Shown: in pieces, positions 13,885-16,716 of the stretch
Numbering within the stretch: the stretch's first letter is position 1
Layout of the letters: the number at the start of each line of letters is the position of its first letter
NCBI GenBank assembly: GCA_017558545.1
Contig: JAFYUG010000139.1
Coordinates: forward strand, 1 to 16,716
DNA from: Oscillospiraceae bacterium
Lineage (GTDB): Bacteria > Bacillota > Clostridia > Oscillospirales > Oscillospiraceae
DNA: 16,716 nucleotides
Direction: 5' to 3'
Translations under genes and position numbers: made by a program
Notes under the pieces: model-generated
Database searches by the model: none
What the model was told of the DNA's origin: nothing
The model's input: only the letters and a program-made list of their open reading frames with translations

Positions 13885-16330
13885 TTGGATACAGTAAAAA
13901 ATCGTTTTGCTGAAACTCTCTCCTACCCTGCCGATATGCAGAAGGGTATGCGAACCGACATCGGCAGCACCAAGAGAGTTGAAGCACTCAACAAACTTCT
14001 TCGCGAAACCAGGCCCGGCATATGTCTGCATTTGGCCAGAGCGTATACTGAAATTTTCCGTGAAAATGAAGCAGACCCTGTTCCCATACGCTTTGCCAAG
14101 GCATTTCAAAAAGCGGTGGATACCATTGAGCCCGCAATATATGATGGCGAGTTGATTGTCGGCCTCAGCTCCTGCGGTTTGAAAAAGATACCCGTGCTGC
14201 CCTTCAACCAAGGCCCTTGGCTGCTGAAGGAGCTTGACACTATTAATACCCGCCCCGTCAATCCCGTCTATGTTTCCGACGAGCAGATTGCAGAGGCCAG
14301 AGAGCTTCTTTCCTGGTGGCAGGGAAAGGCCCAGTATGATATGATTCGCCGCCGCATCCCCTCCGAGTTATTCAACAAAACTCAGGGCACCGGCTGGGGC
14401 GAGGCTGCCGGTTATTTCTATCAGGGCGGCTCCCATTTCTGCGCCAACTTTGAGCCCATTTTGCATGGCGGCCTTATTTCCCACGAAAAGCTTATAAAGG
14501 AAAAGCTTGCCGCCCTTGATTACACCAATCCCAACGACATTGATAAGAAGCCCTTCTACGAAAGCCTTCTTATGACCATTGACGGCATTCGCACCTATTC
14601 CGAAAAGTTTTCCCGGAAGGCTTTGGAAATGGCCGAGGCCGAAACCGACCCCATTCGCAAGCAGGAGCTGCTGGATATTGCCGAGCGCACTGCCCATGTT
14701 CCCTATTATCCCGCAAGAAACTTTGCCGAGGCCATTCAGGCAATATGGTTTATCCAATTCTGCCTCCATATGGAAGGCCCCGGTATGACCTACACCATAG
14801 GCCGTCTTGACGTAATGGCATATCCCTATTACAAGGCGGATATTGATCACCAAGGAGCAGGCTCAGGAAATTCTTGAGCTCTTCTTCCTCAAAATCAGCT
14901 CCAACCTTTTGCTCTTCGATCAGGTTACCGCTGCATACGCTGTTGGCTTCTTCCCCGGCCAGACCGTTTCCATCGGCGGCACCGACAGCAAGGGCCGCGA
15001 TGCCTCCAACGAGCTTTCCTACATGATTTTGGAGGCAACCAAGTCCATAAGAACCACCCAGCCCGACATCGCCATGCTTGTCCATCCCCGCGAAACCCCC
15101 TATGAGCTCAAGCTCAAGGGTGCTGAGCTTGCAGCTTTGGGTTTGGGTATGCCCAAATTTATCAACACCGAAACTCTGAAAAGCCAGCTGATGGCCGTTG
15201 GTTACACCCTCGAAGAGGCCAGAGCAGGCTGGATTCGCGGCTGCACCGAGTTCTACGGCCCCGGCGGCAAGCAGTACGGCTACCCCGCAGGCGGCAAGCT
15301 TAATCTGGGTCTATCTCTGGAATGCGCCCTTTATAACGGCATAAAGCGTATGCCCGGCATGAATATGTCCGGCCAGCTTGTGGGTCTCGAAACCGGCGAC
15401 CCCAGAGATTTCAAAACCTTTGACGAGTTTATGGTGGCGCTCAAGCGCCAGATCACCCAGCAGCTGAGAGATGCCCACAGCGCCTCCATGTTTGCTGAAA
15501 AGGTAAAAATTGAGGCTCTTCCCCTGCTTATCCAGAGCCTCACAACCGACACCTGCATCAAAAACGGCCTGACCGCTCCCGCAGGCGGCGCGGAAATCCG
15601 CGTTGGCCCCAGCATTTCTCTTATGGGCGGCATAGCCACTGTTGCCGATAGTCTTTCTGCCATAAAGCATTGCATCTATGACACGGGAATGTTAACATGG
15701 GATAAGCTTCTGGAGGCCATCGATGCCGACTTTGTGGGCTATGAGGATATTCAGAAAATGCTCAAGGATGCCCCTAAATTCGGAAATGACGATGATTTCG
15801 TTGACCGGTTTGCCGTTGAGGTCTGGCAGTATTACTGCGGCGAGTGCGAAAAGCTGAAGCTGCCCTTCGGAGAATCCATAGTCCCCCAGAGCAGCATTGC
15901 CACGGGCTACACCGCAGCAGGCTTGCAGACTTGGGCCACCCCCGACGGACGCAACGCAGGCGCTCCCCTCTCCTGCCATGTCGGTCCCTCCGAAAATTGC
16001 GATGTTCACGGTCCTTATGCCCACCTTAAATCCGTTGCAAAGCTTGGTCTGGACAGAGGCGGCGGCACAATCCATAATATGTATTTCGTAAATATTGATG
16101 CAAAGGAACGCCTGCATCAGTTGATTGACGTTGTGGATACATACTTCTCCCTTGGAGGACATCATATCCAGTTTAACTGTCAGGACAAGGAAACCTACCG
16201 CGCTGCCCAGCATCGCCCTGAGGAATACCCCACCTTGATGGTTCGCGTTTCCGGATACAATGCATATTTCGTTGAGCTGCCCAAGTATAATCAGGACGAA
16301 ATCATTAATAGATCCGAGCTTTTGATATAA
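13885..16330 (+). pseudogene. Glycyl radical enzyme (pyruvate formate-lyase family), broken by a frameshift
   Basis: Two open frames together give a full GRE of about 815 aa. The first frame (13885-14877) encodes the N-domain and stays in register to Ile320 (KADI). The second runs from ATC at 14846 to the stop at 16330 and resumes with ITKEQAQE. Catalytic residues are intact: C-T-E at codons 15242-15250 (thiyl Cys, then Glu two residues on) and the glycyl loop RVSGYNAYF with the radical Gly codon at 16253. Family members usually show Pro after the Glu, but here it is Phe (G-C-T-E-F). This family cleaves C-C, C-N, C-O or C-S bonds, and I cannot assign a substrate. The TTG at 13885 is chosen because GGGGTGAG (13872-13879) lies just before. 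It is 39 nt after the flavoprotein gene and 13 nt before its activase. If the shift is a sequencing error, this is a normal CDS. Confidence 0.85.
14839..14850 (+). other. Frameshift junction in the glycyl radical enzyme gene
   Basis: The N-terminal frame reads GAT ATT then GAT CAC (D-I-D-H), while the family-like continuation needs ATC ACC AAG (I-T-K). The bases are therefore out of step by one. Comparable GREs, as I recall them, have about four residues (such as D-A-G-R) between these two stretches. The pattern would fit loss of about 11 nt rather than a simple one-base insertion. No slippery run or stem is visible that would suggest programmed frameshifting. Confidence 0.7.
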
Positions 16331-16343
16331 GCAAGGAGTTTCT

Positions 16344-16716
16344 ATGAATAGTTTAAGATACTGGAAAATTGACTATTCAGCCGTTCATGACGGTCCCGGT
16401 ATAAGAACAGCAGTTTTCTTCAAGGCTTGTCCTTTGAGATGCCTTTGGTGCGCAAATCCCGAAGGACAAGCTGTGGGAAGCTCTCTCCTCTATTATCAAA
16501 ACCGATGCGCAAAATGCCATCGCTGCGTGGAGGTCTGCCCCAATCATGCTATCTCCGCCGATGATACGGGAGCAATCAGCATTGACAGAAGCCTTTGCAA
16601 GCTATGCACACAGTGCGCAGCCCATTGCAGAAACAATGCTCTTATGCCCATAGGAAAGTCTGCCGATGTGGATGAGCTGATGCGGGAATTTGAGCGCAAC
16701 CGTATGTTCTACCGCA
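16344..16716 (+). CDS. Glycyl radical enzyme activating protein (radical SAM), partial at the window end
   Basis: The first 124 residues of a GRE activase, cut by the window edge. DGPGIRT (16-22) is followed by the radical-SAM cluster C29-x3-C33-x2-C36. Next come two ferredoxin-like cluster motifs, C55-x2-C58-x2-C61-x3-C65 and C85-x2-C88-x2-C91-x3-C95. The insert of two clusters is typical of activases for non-PFL GREs (choline lyase, dehydratases, decarboxylases) and absent from the short PFL activase. AAGGAG (16333-16338) supports the ATG, 13 nt after the GRE stop. It would use S-adenosylmethionine to install the glycyl radical on the enzyme upstream. Confidence 0.93.
   Translation, partial: MNSLRYWKIDYSAVHDGPGIRTAVFFKACPLRCLWCANPEGQAVGSSLLYYQNRCAKCHRCVEVCPNHAISADDTGAISIDRSLCKLCTQCAAHCRNNALMPIGKSADVDELMREFERNRMFYR

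Noticed and set aside
14839..14850. Programmed ribosomal frameshift in the glycyl radical enzyme
   Set aside because: No slippery heptamer, internal Shine-Dalgarno or downstream stem is visible, and residues expected between the two halves appear to be missing.

Overview
The window looks like a catabolic island from an anaerobic, selenocysteine-using Firmicute, probably class Clostridia. The evidence is purine-rich Shine-Dalgarno sequences before almost every gene, a lipobox lipoprotein with an Ala/Pro linker, a glycine-reductase-type selenoprotein, a glycyl radical enzyme (GRE) with its activase, and a PucR-type regulator. Species cannot be told from the sequence alone.

Layout. A short-chain dehydrogenase (SDR1, 873-88, minus) is divergent from a PucR/CdaR-type regulator (1163-2677), which ends in an intrinsic terminator. 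A second block on the plus strand starts from a well-formed promoter (-35 at 2765, -10 at 2788) wrapped in two inverted repeats. It encodes an FAD-dependent oxidoreductase, an OFA-like MFS transporter, SDR2 (about 64% identical to SDR1 by hand count), an MBL-fold hydrolase, and the two halves of a glycine/sarcosine/betaine-reductase-like component B: a GrdE-like subunit (6976-8241) and a GrdB-like selenoprotein (8286-9569, in-frame UGA at 9333 read as Sec). A third block (9745-12988) is a complete DctP-DctQ-DctM TRAP transporter. It has a strong 19-bp hairpin between DctP and DctQ and a 20-bp hairpin after DctM. A fourth block has an iron-sulfur flavoprotein-like reductase (13222-13845), a GRE broken by a frameshift near 14845 (13885-16330), and the start of a GRE activating enzyme (16344 to the window edge).

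How the genes may work together (inference). MFS and TRAP carriers bring in a small organic acid or amine. The SDRs, FAD protein and MBL hydrolase would oxidise or hydrolyse it to an alpha-carbonyl compound, and the component-B-like selenoprotein would cleave a bond next to the carbonyl reductively. The GRE branch would do radical C-C, C-N, C-O or C-S chemistry on the same or a related molecule. No substrate can be named from sequence.

The most unusual point is the component B pair. The GrdE-like subunit has Tyr (N235-Y236) where I place the pyruvoyl-forming Cys of glycine reductase. The GrdB-like subunit has U-x-x-S-x-x-C instead of the usual U-x-x-C-x-x-C. No component A (GrdA) or component C (GrdC/GrdD) gene lies in the window. 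Together these suggest a selenoenzyme of the glycine reductase superfamily with altered chemistry.
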